DNA from: JACDEA01 sp963742585
GTDB lineage: Bacteria; Actinomycetota; Acidimicrobiia; Acidimicrobiales; JACDEA01
Reading direction: 5' to 3'
Assembly: GCA_963742585.1 (NCBI GenBank)
Contig: CAVUMI010000009.1
Location: 496,001-560,000, forward strand
Length of the DNA stretch: 64,000 nt
The notes under the pieces are model-generated. The model was not told the origin of the DNA, did not search any database, and worked only from the letters and a program-made list of their open reading frames with translations. This document shows, piece after piece, positions 42,878-51,046 of this stretch. The number at the start of each line of letters is the position of its first letter. Positions within the stretch are counted from its first letter, which is position 1. The translations under genes were made by a program, and so were the position numbers.

Positions 42878-43594
42878 ATGCCCGCTCCGATGGTCGCCGT
42901 GGTCGGCTACCGCCTCGAGCCGGGGCGGGTGACCCGCTGGCGTCACGGGGCCTACGCAGTCCCTGACGCGTACGTCGACGCCGTTCGGCGGGCCGGAGGA
43001 TTGCCGGCGGTGATCCACCCCGACGACGTGGATCTCGACCGCTGCGATGCGGTGTTGTTGATCGGCGGGGGCGACGTCGATCCGGCGCGGCTACGCGGCA
43101 TCGCCAGAACGCCACGGTGTACGGCGTGGAACCGGACCGTGACGACGCCGAAATCCGACTCCTCCATGGCGCTCTCGAACGCGGCTTGCCCGTGCTCGGA
43201 ATCTGCCGCGCCATCCAAGTGGTGACGGTGGCGTTCGGCGGTTCCTTGGTGGTCGACCTGGCGACGGCGGGCGATTACCAATCCCACGGCGAACCGGGCG
43301 GCGACGCCGTTCTGCACGAAGTGCGCCTCAGCCCGGGCAGTCGCGGTCGCGGCCATCTGCGACAGCAGGACAGTCATGGCTTCGTGTCACCACCACCAGG
43401 GCGTCGACCGCGTCGGCGATGGCCTGGTCGCCACTGGATGGGCGGCCGACGGGTTGACTGAAGTACTCGAGGCCGAGGGCGACAGCTGGCTCGTCGCCGT
43501 TCAGTGGCACCCCGAGGACACTGCGGCGAGCGATGCCGCGCAGCAGCGGCTATTCGACGCGCTCGTCGCGCAGGTTCACGCGGGCGTCAGGTAA
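42878..43594 (+). CDS. Class I glutamine amidotransferase-like hydrolase, PuuD-type (two frameshifts)
   Basis: About 238 aa when joined. Peptidase C26/gamma-glutamyl-GABA hydrolase-like: AVLLIGGGDVDP near residue 65, nucleophile elbow VLGICRAIQVV with Cys (CRA where CRG is usual), SCHHHQGVDRVG, and VQWHPED with catalytic His and Glu. Frames shift near 43093 (one base missing) and 43345 (one G extra). It may hydrolyse gamma-glutamyl amides such as gamma-glutamyl-GABA. Start ATG 42878, in a 30-bp gap opposite the glutamate dehydrogenase. Its end overlaps the dienelactone hydrolase by 19 bp. Confidence 0.82.
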
Positions 43595-44301
43595 CGCCGG
43601 AAGAATTCCAGAATCCGGCGCCACGCATCCTCGGCCTCCGGCTCGGCGTAACCCGCATTCATGGGCGAGGGGATGCGGGCCATCCATGCCGGACCATTGT
43701 CGTAGCTCAAAAACGAGTGACCGACGTTCTCGTAGATCTTGACGTCGTGATCAACCGCGAGCCCGGTGAGATGCTGCTCGAGCCGGTCGGCATCCTTTCG
43801 GAACATCTTGTCCTTCGCGCCGTAGCTTCCAACGACGGGACACACGTTGGCCAGGGCGGCCTGGTCCTTGGGCACCTTGCCGTAGTTCACCGCAGCGACC
43901 TTCACACCGCCGCGGGCCCCGAACAGCAGCGCGAAGCCAGCGCCCATACAGAAGCCGATGACGCCGATGCGCTCGGCATCGACCTCGTCGCGCGCGGCGA
44001 GCCAGCGTCGCGTCGCCTCGATGTCGCCGAGCGCCTGGTCTTGGAGGCCACCGGCGAGCAGCCGAACCATGCATAGCTGCCGGTTGCCATGCGAATAGAG
44101 GTCCGGCGCAAGCGCGGCATAGCCGTTGTCGGCAAACCTTCCCGCGATCCGGCGCATGTCGTCGTTGAGCCCGAAGACCTCGTGGAGCACGATCACGCCT
44201 GCGAATGGACCGGGCCCCTCCGGGACCGCGAGGGCACCAGGTAGGGAGCCGCCGCCGGCCAACGGGATCCGCACATCGGTGGTCGCGATCACGCCGCGCA
44301 C
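43576..44301 (-). CDS. Dienelactone hydrolase family protein
   Basis: 241 aa alpha/beta hydrolase with a Cys nucleophile: GVIGFCMGAGFALLFG. The Asp is in SYGAKDKM and the His in ENVGHSFLSYDNG. VIVLHEVFGLNDDMRRIAGRF with the conserved Glu is diagnostic. It cleaves dienelactones or related esters from aromatic ring degradation. It converges on the amidotransferase gene. Confidence 0.9.
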   Translation of the reverse strand: MRGVIATTDVRIPLAGGGSLPGALAVPEGPGPFAGVIVLHEVFGLNDDMRRIAGRFADNGYAALAPDLYSHGNRQLCMVRLLAGGLQDQALGDIEATRRWLAARDEVDAERIGVIGFCMGAGFALLFGARGGVKVAAVNYGKVPKDQAALANVCPVVGSYGAKDKMFRKDADRLEQHLTGLAVDHDVKIYENVGHSFLSYDNGPAWMARIPSPMNAGYAEPEAEDAWRRILEFFRRYLTPA

Positions 44302-44365
44302 CGTAGTTCCGCACTCGCGAGATGAAACGCGCGGGCCGGCGGGGTTGGAGTCCCCGCCGGAGGAA

Positions 44366-44381
44366 TTGACCGCGCGGTCAA
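44366..44381. promoter_or_regulatory. Perfect 16-bp palindromic operator TTGACCGCGCGGTCAA
   Basis: Lies immediately upstream of the -10 box TAGGGT (44383-44388) of the acyl-CoA dehydrogenase gene. The shape (GACCG-N2-CGGTC core) is that of TetR-family operators controlling lipid catabolism; the regulator is not in the window. Confidence 0.65.
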
Positions 44382-44382
44382 G

Positions 44383-44388
44383 TAGGGT
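44383..44388 (+). promoter_or_regulatory. -10 box of leaderless promoter for the acyl-CoA dehydrogenase
   Basis: TAGGGT, six bases before the ATG at 44395 and one base after the palindrome, so a bound repressor would block it. Confidence 0.5.
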
Positions 44389-44394
44389 TTTTGC

Positions 44395-45648
44395 ATGACT
44401 ATCGCCGCTGATAAAGCCGTCGTTCCGAGCGACGAAGGGCTCCGCGAAGAGGTCGTCGGTTGGCTGCGCGCCAACCTGCCCGCCGCATGGGTCGAGGCGA
44501 TCGACGAGGGCGATGACGACAAGCTGCGGGCGGCCCGCGCGCTCGTCGACTACAACGACTGGTGCGCCAAGTTGGGTGCGGCGGGGTGGGCGACACCTAC
44601 CTGGCCGAAGGAGTACGGCGGTGGTGGTGTCGACCCCTCACAGGCCAAAGTGGTGAACGAGGAACTGGCCCACTACAAGGTCCACCGGTCGTTCAATGTG
44701 ATCGGCATCGGGATGGGCGGACCGACGCTGCTGCAGTGGGGGAGCGAGGAACTGAAGACGCGCCTCCTGCCGCCGATGGCGCAACACCGGGAGATCTGGT
44801 GTCAGTTGTTCAGCGAACCGAGCGCCGGCTCCGACGTGGCCGGTCTGTCGACGCGGGCGATCCGCGACGGCGATGAGTGGGTGGTCAATGGTCAGAAGGT
44901 GTGGACCACGTTGGCGCACATGGCGAAGTGGGGGATGCTTGTCGCGCGGACGGACCCGGATGTTCCCAAGCACCGGGGCATGACGTACTTCATCGTCGAC
45001 ATGAAGGCACCGGGCGTCGAGGTGCGGCCGTTGAAGCAGATCACCGGAGACGCCGAGTTCAACGAGGTGTTCTTCACCGACGCTCGCATTCCTGACACGC
45101 ATCGCGTCGGCGAGATCGGTCAGGGCTGGGCGGTGGCGACCGAGACATTGATGAACGAGCGTGTCGCGCTCTCCGGCGCGGGCAGCACCGGTGGCGGGAA
45201 CGTGGGCGGCGGGGCGGTCGATGACCTGATCGCCTCGGCCAAAGCGCTCGGCGCGTGGAACGACGCCACGATCCGTGAGCGCTTGATCCAAGCGGCGATC
45301 GAGGGCCGCATCATCAAGATCACGAACTTCCGCGCCGCGGCGAAGCGTAAGGGCGGCAAGCGCGCTGGGCCCGAGGGTTCGATCACCAAGCTGTTCCAGG
45401 CCGAGTACAACCAGCGGCTCCAAAATCTCGCGGTAGATGTCCTCGGCGTTCGCGGTCAGGCGTGGCTGGCCGACGACGCCGGCGCGGCCGCCACCGCCCG
45501 CGGCTTCCTTCGCTCTCGGGCCAACACGATCGAGGGTGGCACGTCTGAGGTGATGCGCAACATCCTTGGCGACCGCGTGCTCGGCCTGCCACGAGAGCCT
45601 GATGTCAGCCGCGACGTCCCGTGGAGGGACGTTCCCCGCTCCAGCTAG
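44395..45648 (+). CDS. Acyl-CoA dehydrogenase (FadE type), second copy
   Basis: 417 aa flavoprotein. LFSEPSAGSDVAGLSTRAI, NGQKVWTTLAHMAKWGMLVARTD and EGGTSEVMRNILGDRVLGLPREP are the FAD and substrate motifs. WPKEYGGGGVDPSQAKVV near the N-terminus fits the long-chain or sterol-catabolic FadE groups. Regulated by the palindrome over its promoter (inference). The stop is in a CTAG shared with the convergent aminoglycoside-phosphotransferase-like gene (45645-45648). Confidence 0.93.
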   Translation: MTIAADKAVVPSDEGLREEVVGWLRANLPAAWVEAIDEGDDDKLRAARALVDYNDWCAKLGAAGWATPTWPKEYGGGGVDPSQAKVVNEELAHYKVHRSFNVIGIGMGGPTLLQWGSEELKTRLLPPMAQHREIWCQLFSEPSAGSDVAGLSTRAIRDGDEWVVNGQKVWTTLAHMAKWGMLVARTDPDVPKHRGMTYFIVDMKAPGVEVRPLKQITGDAEFNEVFFTDARIPDTHRVGEIGQGWAVATETLMNERVALSGAGSTGGGNVGGGAVDDLIASAKALGAWNDATIRERLIQAAIEGRIIKITNFRAAAKRKGGKRAGPEGSITKLFQAEYNQRLQNLAVDVLGVRGQAWLADDAGAAATARGFLRSRANTIEGGTSEVMRNILGDRVLGLPREPDVSRDVPWRDVPRSS

Positions 45649-46334
45649 CGCGGCGCGTACCTCGCCGCCACAGCCCGCATCGCGACGCGCTCAGCTTCGC
45701 TGTGGTTGCGGTCCGCGGCGCGGCGCTCGAGGGCACCGGCCAGGTAGGCCTGCACCTCGTCGCGGTCGAAGTGGTGCAAGAAGGCGCGGATGAACAACGA
45801 GCGCGCCCGCCCGATGAGGCGGGATCTCATGCTCCGATCGGGCAACTCCGCGGCGCTGAGCACGAGCCAGGTGTCGGCCACATCGGTCGCCGGATGACCA
45901 CGGGCCGCATTGGGCCAGTCGATCACCATCGGGCCGTTTGGCGAGATGAGCACATTCAATGGGTGCAGATCGAGGTGCAGCAGGCGGTCGCCGCCGTCGG
46001 GCGACTGCCGCAAACCCGGGGGCGCAGGAATCTCGTGGAGCTGCGTGTGGAGCGCGGCGAGCACGCCGCCCATCCTCGCTAGCCGCCAGGGTTGGCGGGC
46101 CACGACTTCGAGCAGGTGCGGCCCCATCACCCGATCGAGAACCATTTCGGTGCCGCCGGACAGCAGCTCATGCACGGCCGGTACCGGATACCCATGGCTC
46201 CGCGCGTAGTCCATGACCGCGGCCTCCGATTCCAGCGACCGGCCGTCGCGGGCCCGCCGCAGCACCTTGCCGGCGCCGAACTCGAAGATGTCCGAGTCCC
46301 GCCCCGACGCCAGCAGCGGCCCGATCTCGGTCAT
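45645..46334 (-). CDS. Aminoglycoside phosphotransferase (APH)-fold kinase
   Basis: 229 aa. The kinase core has LLHLDLHPLNVLISPNGP (HxDxxxxN catalytic loop) and MVIDWPNAARGHPATD (metal Asp). N-lobe: FGAGKVLRRARDGRSLESEAAVMDYA with the ATP-binding Lys and Glu. It may phosphorylate a small metabolite; no reason to assign drug resistance. Small for the family. The position next to an acyl-CoA dehydrogenase recalls ACAD10-like pairings in actinobacteria, but this gene is convergent. Confidence 0.82.
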   Translation of the reverse strand: MTEIGPLLASGRDSDIFEFGAGKVLRRARDGRSLESEAAVMDYARSHGYPVPAVHELLSGGTEMVLDRVMGPHLLEVVARQPWRLARMGGVLAALHTQLHEIPAPPGLRQSPDGGDRLLHLDLHPLNVLISPNGPMVIDWPNAARGHPATDVADTWLVLSAAELPDRSMRSRLIGRARSLFIRAFLHHFDRDEVQAYLAGALERRAADRNHSEAERVAMRAVAARYAPR

Positions 46335-46363
46335 CGCTGCATTGTGTCTGGAACGATGGCCGG

Positions 46364-47092
46364 GTGCAGCGGATCGCCATCGTGAGCGGCAAGGGCGGCG
46401 TGGGCAAGTCGACTGTGACCGTCGGACTCGCGGCTGCGCTGCGCGACGCGGGTGCGGCAGTCGGCATCCTCGACGCCGATCTTTACGGACCCGATGTGCC
46501 GCGCATGTTCGGCCTGACCCGGACCGAGCCGGCTGCGCACGTGGACTTGACGGGGAAGCGCAAGCTCCGACCGGTCGAGGCCTCCGGCGTCAAGGTCATG
46601 TCGGTCCAGTTCCTGGTCTCGGAGAACCAACCGCTGGCCTGGGCCAGCTCCCTCACCGACGCGCTGCTGGTTCGGCTCCTGCACCAGACGGCATGGGGCG
46701 ATGTCGATGTCCTGCTGATCGACCTCCCACCAGGCACCGCCGATGTTCAACAGCGGATCGTGACCTCGGCCGCCCTCACCGGCGCGATCGTTGTCGTGAC
46801 GCCTCACGATGTCGCCCACCTCGACGCGAAGAAGGTCGTCGAGATGCTCCGGCGTTCCGAGGTGCCGATTCTCGGCGGCGTCGAGAACATGAGCGGTTTG
46901 ACGTGCCCACATTGCGGCGAACACGTCGCCGTGTTTCCCGAGGTTGACCCGGCGCGGTCCATCTGGGCGGCAGGCGTCGAGCGGATTCTCAGTCTGCCGC
47001 TCGACCCCACGATGGCGATGGCGGCCGATGCGGGCCAGCCGCAGGGACAGGCGTTCGCCGGCCTGGCGACCGCGCTCCTGGCGCCCGAATAG
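46364..47092 (+). CDS. Mrp/NBP35-type P-loop ATPase (Fe-S carrier)
   Basis: 242 aa. SGKGGVGKSTVTVGLA is the deviant Walker A, LDADLYGPDVPRMFGL and LLIDLPPGTADVQQRIV are Mrp signatures, and LTCPHCGEHVAVF carries the CxxC that binds a bridging Fe-S cluster. Lacks the N-terminal MIP18 domain found in many bacterial Mrp proteins. Starts with GTG at 46364. Role in Fe-S cluster transfer is from family knowledge. Confidence 0.9.
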   Translation: MQRIAIVSGKGGVGKSTVTVGLAAALRDAGAAVGILDADLYGPDVPRMFGLTRTEPAAHVDLTGKRKLRPVEASGVKVMSVQFLVSENQPLAWASSLTDALLVRLLHQTAWGDVDVLLIDLPPGTADVQQRIVTSAALTGAIVVVTPHDVAHLDAKKVVEMLRRSEVPILGGVENMSGLTCPHCGEHVAVFPEVDPARSIWAAGVERILSLPLDPTMAMAADAGQPQGQAFAGLATALLAPE

Positions 47093-47107
47093 CGCGCGCC
47101 GCGGCGC

Positions 47108-47113
47108 TAGCTT
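47108..47113 (+). promoter_or_regulatory. -10 box for mca
   Basis: TAGCTT seven bases before the ATG at 47121; leaderless arrangement. Confidence 0.4.
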
Positions 47114-47120
47114 GAGTGGG

Positions 47121-47991
47121 ATGGACGCGCCGCTATGCCTCTTGACGGTCCACGCCCACCCCGATGACGAAGCGTCGAAAGGCGCGGGCACCGTCGCGGT
47201 GTACCACCAGCAAGGTGTGCGCACCGTGCTGGTCTGCTGCACCGGTGGCGAAGAGGGCGACATCCTCAACCCGGCCATGGACAACGACGAGGTGCGGGCC
47301 GACATCGCCGCAGTGCGCCGCAACGAGTTGGCGCGACGCCGCCGAGATCATCGGCTACGACGAAGTCGTCATGCTCGGATACCGCGACTCGGGGATGCCG
47401 GACAGCGAAGCCAACAAACGCCCCGAGGCCTTCGCGCAGGCCGAGCTTGACGAAGCCATCGGTCGCCTGGTCGGCGTAATTCGCCGCGAGCGCCCGGAGG
47501 TAATCGTGACCTACGGCGACAATCAGCAGGGCTACCCGCACCCTGACCACTTGCGGGTGCACGACATCAGCATCGTGGCCTTCGACGCGGCCGCTGATCC
47601 CAACGCATACCCCGACGCTGGGCCGCCGTGGGAGGTGCAGAAGCTCTATTACACGATGTGGTCGCGCAAGCGGATCCTCAGCATGCACGAGAAGTTCCTC
47701 GAGCTCGGCCTCGAATCGCCCTACGACGACCGGTGGCTGAGCCGGCCCACCGAGGACGACCGCATCACGACGTCGATCGATGTGTCCGACGCCGGCGATG
47801 TTCGGCGTGAAGCCCTGCTCGCGCACGCGACCCAGGTAGATCCGACGTCGAAGTTCTGGTTCGGGCTGCCGCCGGAGGTCGCCCGCACGGTCCATCCGTT
47901 CGACGACTACACGCTGGCCAAGAGCCGGGTGGCCACCGAAACACCCGAGGACGACTTGTTCGCCGGTATACGCGCCGTCGCCCCCCACTAG
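47121..47991 (+). CDS. mca: Mycothiol S-conjugate amidase (PIG-L family, one frameshift)
   Basis: About 290 aa. Cleaves mycothiol S-conjugates in xenobiotic detoxification. TVHAHPDDEASKGAGT carries the zinc ligands His and Asp with the catalytic Asp, HPDHLRVHDISI the third ligand, and VVMLGYRDSGM is characteristic of Mca over MshB. A one-base shift at about 47332 (RNELA then DAAEIIGYDE) interrupts the frame; otherwise complete. Supports the assignment of the genome to mycothiol-making Actinomycetota. Confidence 0.9.
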
Positions 47992-48001
47992 CTCCAGGCC
48001 C

Positions 48002-48007
48002 TAGATT
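48002..48007 (+). promoter_or_regulatory. -10 box for the SCP2 gene
   Basis: TAGATT six bases before the ATG at 48014; leaderless arrangement. Confidence 0.45.
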
Positions 48008-48013
48008 CACGCG

Positions 48014-48400
48014 ATGGCTAAATACCTGTCGCAGGAGTGGATGGACGAGGGCCTCAAGCTGGCCGAGAGCCAGCCTGAGCGACCGGGCGCATCGGCCCGG
48101 ATGCAATACGTCGTAACCGGCGGGCCTGATGGCGACATCAAGTACTACTGGGTACTCGAGAACGGCAAGCTGCTCGAGAGCCAGCTGGGCGAGATTTCCG
48201 ATGCGGACTTCACGCTCACGCAGTCCTATGAGGACGCGGTCAAGGTGCAGAAGGGCGAGCTCGACGCCAACGCGGCGTTCATGCAGGGCCGGGTAAAGGT
48301 CACCGGGAACATGGCCAAGCTCATGTCACTGCTCCCGTTGACCAACGCACCCGAGTACAAGGCGCTTCAAGAAGAGATCGACGCGCAGACGGAGTACTGA
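48014..48400 (+). CDS. SCP2 sterol-binding domain protein
   Basis: 128 aa, a single SCP2 lipid-binding domain: YYWVLENGKLLESQLGEISDADFTLTQSYED and the C-terminal QGRVKVTGNMAKLMSLLPL are the family pattern. Binds or moves acyl or sterol lipids in the cytoplasm; fits the lipid-metabolic genes nearby. It converges with the ferritin-like gene two bases later. Confidence 0.9.
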   Translation: MAKYLSQEWMDEGLKLAESQPERPGASARMQYVVTGGPDGDIKYYWVLENGKLLESQLGEISDADFTLTQSYEDAVKVQKGELDANAAFMQGRVKVTGNMAKLMSLLPLTNAPEYKALQEEIDAQTEY

Positions 48401-48401
48401 G

Positions 48402-49001
48402 CTACCTGATCGCCCGGTCGGTGGCGGCGAAGCTGCCCACCGGGACCGGTTGATTCACCATCGTGCCGATGAGCGCGGCGTGGCGCGCCTCGACACCGGC
48501 GATGCTCATGAGAATGAGGTCCAGGCGCTTGTCGTCGACCCCGCCCACCGCGGCCTGATACGTCGCCGCCGCAATCTGCGCCAGGTCGAACGCGGCGCGC
48601 AGCACCGAGGCTTCGTCACCGAGGCGGCCCTGGAACTGTTGGAGAAGAGGGGGATGCGGGTCGGCGAACGGCTCGCCGCCGAGCCGGCTGGTGTGGCCCT
48701 GGAACAACGCCGCGTGTTCCCCGTGCTGGGCCTGCAACACCTTCATCATGTCCACCGCGGCCGGAGTCTTGACGACGCCGCCTGCGAGCGCCCGCTTGTA
48801 GATCTCGACCTCGAGCGCTTCGAGCGACGACGCAGTGCGTAGCAGCGCGACGTCGCGTGCGCTGCTGATGGTGGTCGTTGTGGTTGCCGCGGCGGTCTCG
48901 CCATCGGAGTCACTCCCGCACGCGGCGAGGAGCGCGGCGCCGGCGATGCCGCCTAGGGCGAGAAAGCCGCGCCGATCGGTGGTCGGTTCGTGAATGTCCA
49001 C
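48402..49001 (-). CDS. Exported ferritin-like lipoprotein
   Basis: 199 aa. The N-terminus has a Tat-like DRRGFLALGGIAGAALLAACGSD with a lipobox (LAAC), so a membrane-anchored external lipoprotein. A Ser/Thr linker follows, then a four-helix ferritin-like domain (ASSLEALEVEIYKRAL, VLQAQHGEHAALFQGH, AGVEARHAALIG) with Glu/His spaced as metal ligands. The GTG at 49001 has AGGAGC six bases upstream, an unusual true Shine-Dalgarno here. It is co-transcribed with the gene before it, a similar protein. Confidence 0.82.
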   Translation of the reverse strand: MDIHEPTTDRRGFLALGGIAGAALLAACGSDSDGETAAATTTTTISSARDVALLRTASSLEALEVEIYKRALAGGVVKTPAAVDMMKVLQAQHGEHAALFQGHTSRLGGEPFADPHPPLLQQFQGRLGDEASVLRAAFDLAQIAAATYQAAVGGVDDKRLDLILMSIAGVEARHAALIGTMVNQPVPVGSFAATDRAIR

Positions 49002-49008
49002 AATGCTC

Positions 49009-49668
49009 CTATGCCTGGGCGGCGACGGACGTCGTCGTCGTGGCCACCGCGGGGAACTGTGTCGGATCGAGGTGCTTGTCCTCGCTCTCATAACCGAGCT
49101 GCCCCGCGTCGGGAGCAGTCAGGTCCTTCGGTGAGCGACCCAGCAGACTGCCGAGCACGACGGCGTGCTGTGCCTCGATGGGCAGGATCGAGCTGGCCAG
49201 TCGCAGCTGACCGATGTCTTCGATCGAGTCGATGATGAACAGATACGTCGACGCCATGCTGTTCTCGAAGTCATACGCGACTCGGATGGCTTCATTCTCG
49301 CTCTTGGCCTGGCCGAGCTGCTCGGTCAGGGTGAGCAGCAGAGGGGCATTCGCCTTGCCGACGCGGTCTGCGCCGGCGGCAGGTCCGAGGGCGTTGGCGT
49401 GGTCCTGGTGATGCCGGGCAAAAGGAGTCGCGGCAGTGACGGCCGCCGGTCGGACCAGCCGCGGGCGCAACGCGGCGTAGAACGACGTGCCGGCCAGCTC
49501 CACGGACTCGGCAAACGCCGCGAGCTGGGTCGGCGTAGGCGCCGTTTCTTGGGCACCGGCGGCAGACAGCAGCTTCGCCAGCGGAAGCACGGTGGGCCCG
49601 ATGGTCACCGCGGCCGCCGACAGCCCGACGCCGCGGACGAACCCGCGCCGGGTGGGTCGCATTTCCAT
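49009..49668 (-). CDS. Tat-exported ferritin-like protein
   Basis: 219 aa. The Tat signal is TRRGFVRGVGLSAAAVTIGP, no lipobox, cleavage likely after AGA. The ferritin-like helices include AAFAESVELAGTSFYAAL, ARHHQDHANALG, NEAIRVAYDFENSMASTY and ILPIEAQHAVVLGSLLG. Together with the lipoprotein it may form a heteromeric extracytoplasmic assembly, possibly for metal or oxidant handling (inference). Head of the operon and divergent from an ECF sigma gene, so it is the probable target of that sigma. Confidence 0.82.
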   Translation of the reverse strand: MEMRPTRRGFVRGVGLSAAAVTIGPTVLPLAKLLSAAGAQETAPTPTQLAAFAESVELAGTSFYAALRPRLVRPAAVTAATPFARHHQDHANALGPAAGADRVGKANAPLLLTLTEQLGQAKSENEAIRVAYDFENSMASTYLFIIDSIEDIGQLRLASSILPIEAQHAVVLGSLLGRSPKDLTAPDAGQLGYESEDKHLDPTQFPAVATTTTSVAAQA

Positions 49669-49692
49669 GGGGGCGGACCCTACATGACACCT

Positions 49693-49704
49693 CCCTAGAT
49701 AGGG
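49693..49704. promoter_or_regulatory. Inverted repeat CCCTA-GA-TAGGG in the divergent promoter region
   Basis: Lies between the Tat ferritin-like gene and the ECF sigma gene, 24 bases from the former. Candidate regulator site or overlapping -10 boxes (TAGGGT on plus, TAGGGA on minus). Function unproven. Confidence 0.35.
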
Positions 49705-49745
49705 TTCGTCATCCGAGGGGCCCCATGGCTCCGGAGAGAGGCCGA

Positions 49746-50321
49746 ATGACCGAGCTTCGCGACGCCAGTGATGCCGCCCTCGTCTTCGCCATCGCCCGGT
49801 ATCACCAGGATGCCTTGGCTGAGGCCTACCGCCGCCACGCCGGCGCAGTGTTCGTCCTCGCGCGCCGGGTCACCAACGAAGGGGCCATGGCCGAGGAGGT
49901 GACCCAAGAAGTGTTCCTCAGACTCTGGAACGCACCCGATCGCTTCGACCCCGGGCGGGGATCGCTGCGGTCATTCGTCCTCGCCCAGGCCCACAGCCGG
50001 GCCGTGGATCTCGTGCGGTCGGAGTCATCGCGCAAGCGTCGCGAGTCCCTGGACGTCCAACGAACGGCCGAGAGCGGCTACGACGTCGAACACGAGGTGT
50101 GGGACCTCGCGGTTGCTGACAATGTGAAGGCGGCCATGAGTGAGCTGCCGGGTGACGAGCGACGCGCCATCGAGCTGGCCTATTTCGGCGGTCACACGTA
50201 TCGGGAAGTTGCTGCGATGTTGAACCAACCTGAGGGGACGGTGAAGAGCCGGATACGCAACGGGCTGCGCCGCATGCGCGCCGCCCTTGTCTCAGCAGGC
50301 ATCGTTGAGGCCACGACATGA
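49746..50321 (+). CDS. ECF RNA polymerase sigma factor (SigK-like)
   Basis: 191 aa. Sigma-2 region about residues 20-90 (AYRRHAGAVFVLARRVT, EEVTQEVFLRLW, SLRSFVLAQAHSRAVD) and sigma-4 about 125-185 (ELPGDERRAIELAYFGGHTYREVA, EGTVKSRIRNGLRRMR). The ATG at 49746 has AGAGAGG five bases upstream; an ATG at 49725 is possible. The stop overlaps the anti-sigma start (ATGA), the usual pairing. Likely controls itself and the divergent ferritin-like operon. Confidence 0.92.
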   Translation: MTELRDASDAALVFAIARYHQDALAEAYRRHAGAVFVLARRVTNEGAMAEEVTQEVFLRLWNAPDRFDPGRGSLRSFVLAQAHSRAVDLVRSESSRKRRESLDVQRTAESGYDVEHEVWDLAVADNVKAAMSELPGDERRAIELAYFGGHTYREVAAMLNQPEGTVKSRIRNGLRRMRAALVSAGIVEATT

Positions 50322-51046
50322 CAAACGAGCTCTCCCACCGCGAGATCGAATCGCTGCTGGGCGCCTACGCGCTCGACGCCGTTGACGCCGCCGAGGCGGA
50401 AGCGATCGAGTTGCACCTGCGGGAATGTCCGAGGTGCGAGGCCGAAGTCGTGGAGTTCAGGGAGACCGCCGCGCTGCTGGCCCATTCCGGCGCGCCCGCG
50501 CCGGCCGGAGTCTGGGACAACATCATGGCCAACCTCGAGGACCCGGCGCCGCCCCGCCTGGCGGTCTTGCCCTCCGCAACGCCGTCGCGCGCCCGTCGGT
50601 GGGCGTCGATCACTTCGGCGGCCGCGGCCGTCGTGTTGGTGGCGGCCAGCGTTTCATGGGCGGTGAGCCGGCAGTCCACCCCTGACACGCAAGGAGGAGG
50701 TCCGCTCGACGCCGCCATCATCGCTGCCTACGCCGACCCGCACGCCAAGTCCGTGCGGTTGGCCTCGAGTGATGGGCGTCGCCACGTCGACGTGGTGCTG
50801 TTGCCGAGCGGGACCGGTTTCCTGGTCCGAAACAACCTGCCCGCGCTCAACGCCGATCGCACCTATCAGCTGTGGGGCAACGCGGGGACGGCCACCGTGT
50901 CGCTGGGTGTTCTCGGCCGTGAGCCGACCAAGCTCGCATTCGCGGCAGGCACCAACCTGGCGGTGCTGGCCATAACCGACGAACAAGCCGGCGGTGTCGT
51001 GGCCAGCCAACGAACGCCCGTTGTCGCCGGGACGGTCGCCACCTGA
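50318..51046 (+). CDS. RskA-like anti-sigma factor with zinc finger
   Basis: 242 aa. The N-terminal cytoplasmic ZAS domain shows GAYALDAVDAAEAEAIELHL then ECPRCE (His-x3-Cys-x2-Cys). One membrane segment near residues 92-112 (SITSAAAAVVLVAASVSWAV), then an extracytoplasmic RskA C-terminal domain (YQLWGNAGTATVSLGVLG). Holds the ECF sigma at the membrane until regulated proteolysis (known mechanism for SigK/RskA). It ends where the GNAT gene begins (CTGA overlap). Confidence 0.92.
   Translation: MTNELSHREIESLLGAYALDAVDAAEAEAIELHLRECPRCEAEVVEFRETAALLAHSGAPAPAGVWDNIMANLEDPAPPRLAVLPSATPSRARRWASITSAAAAVVLVAASVSWAVSRQSTPDTQGGGPLDAAIIAAYADPHAKSVRLASSDGRRHVDVVLLPSGTGFLVRNNLPALNADRTYQLWGNAGTATVSLGVLGREPTKLAFAAGTNLAVLAITDEQAGGVVASQRTPVVAGTVAT

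Noticed and set aside
45645..46334. Aminoglycoside resistance gene
   Set aside because: Only the kinase fold is shared; no resistance-type signature or mobile context, so a metabolic kinase is more likely.
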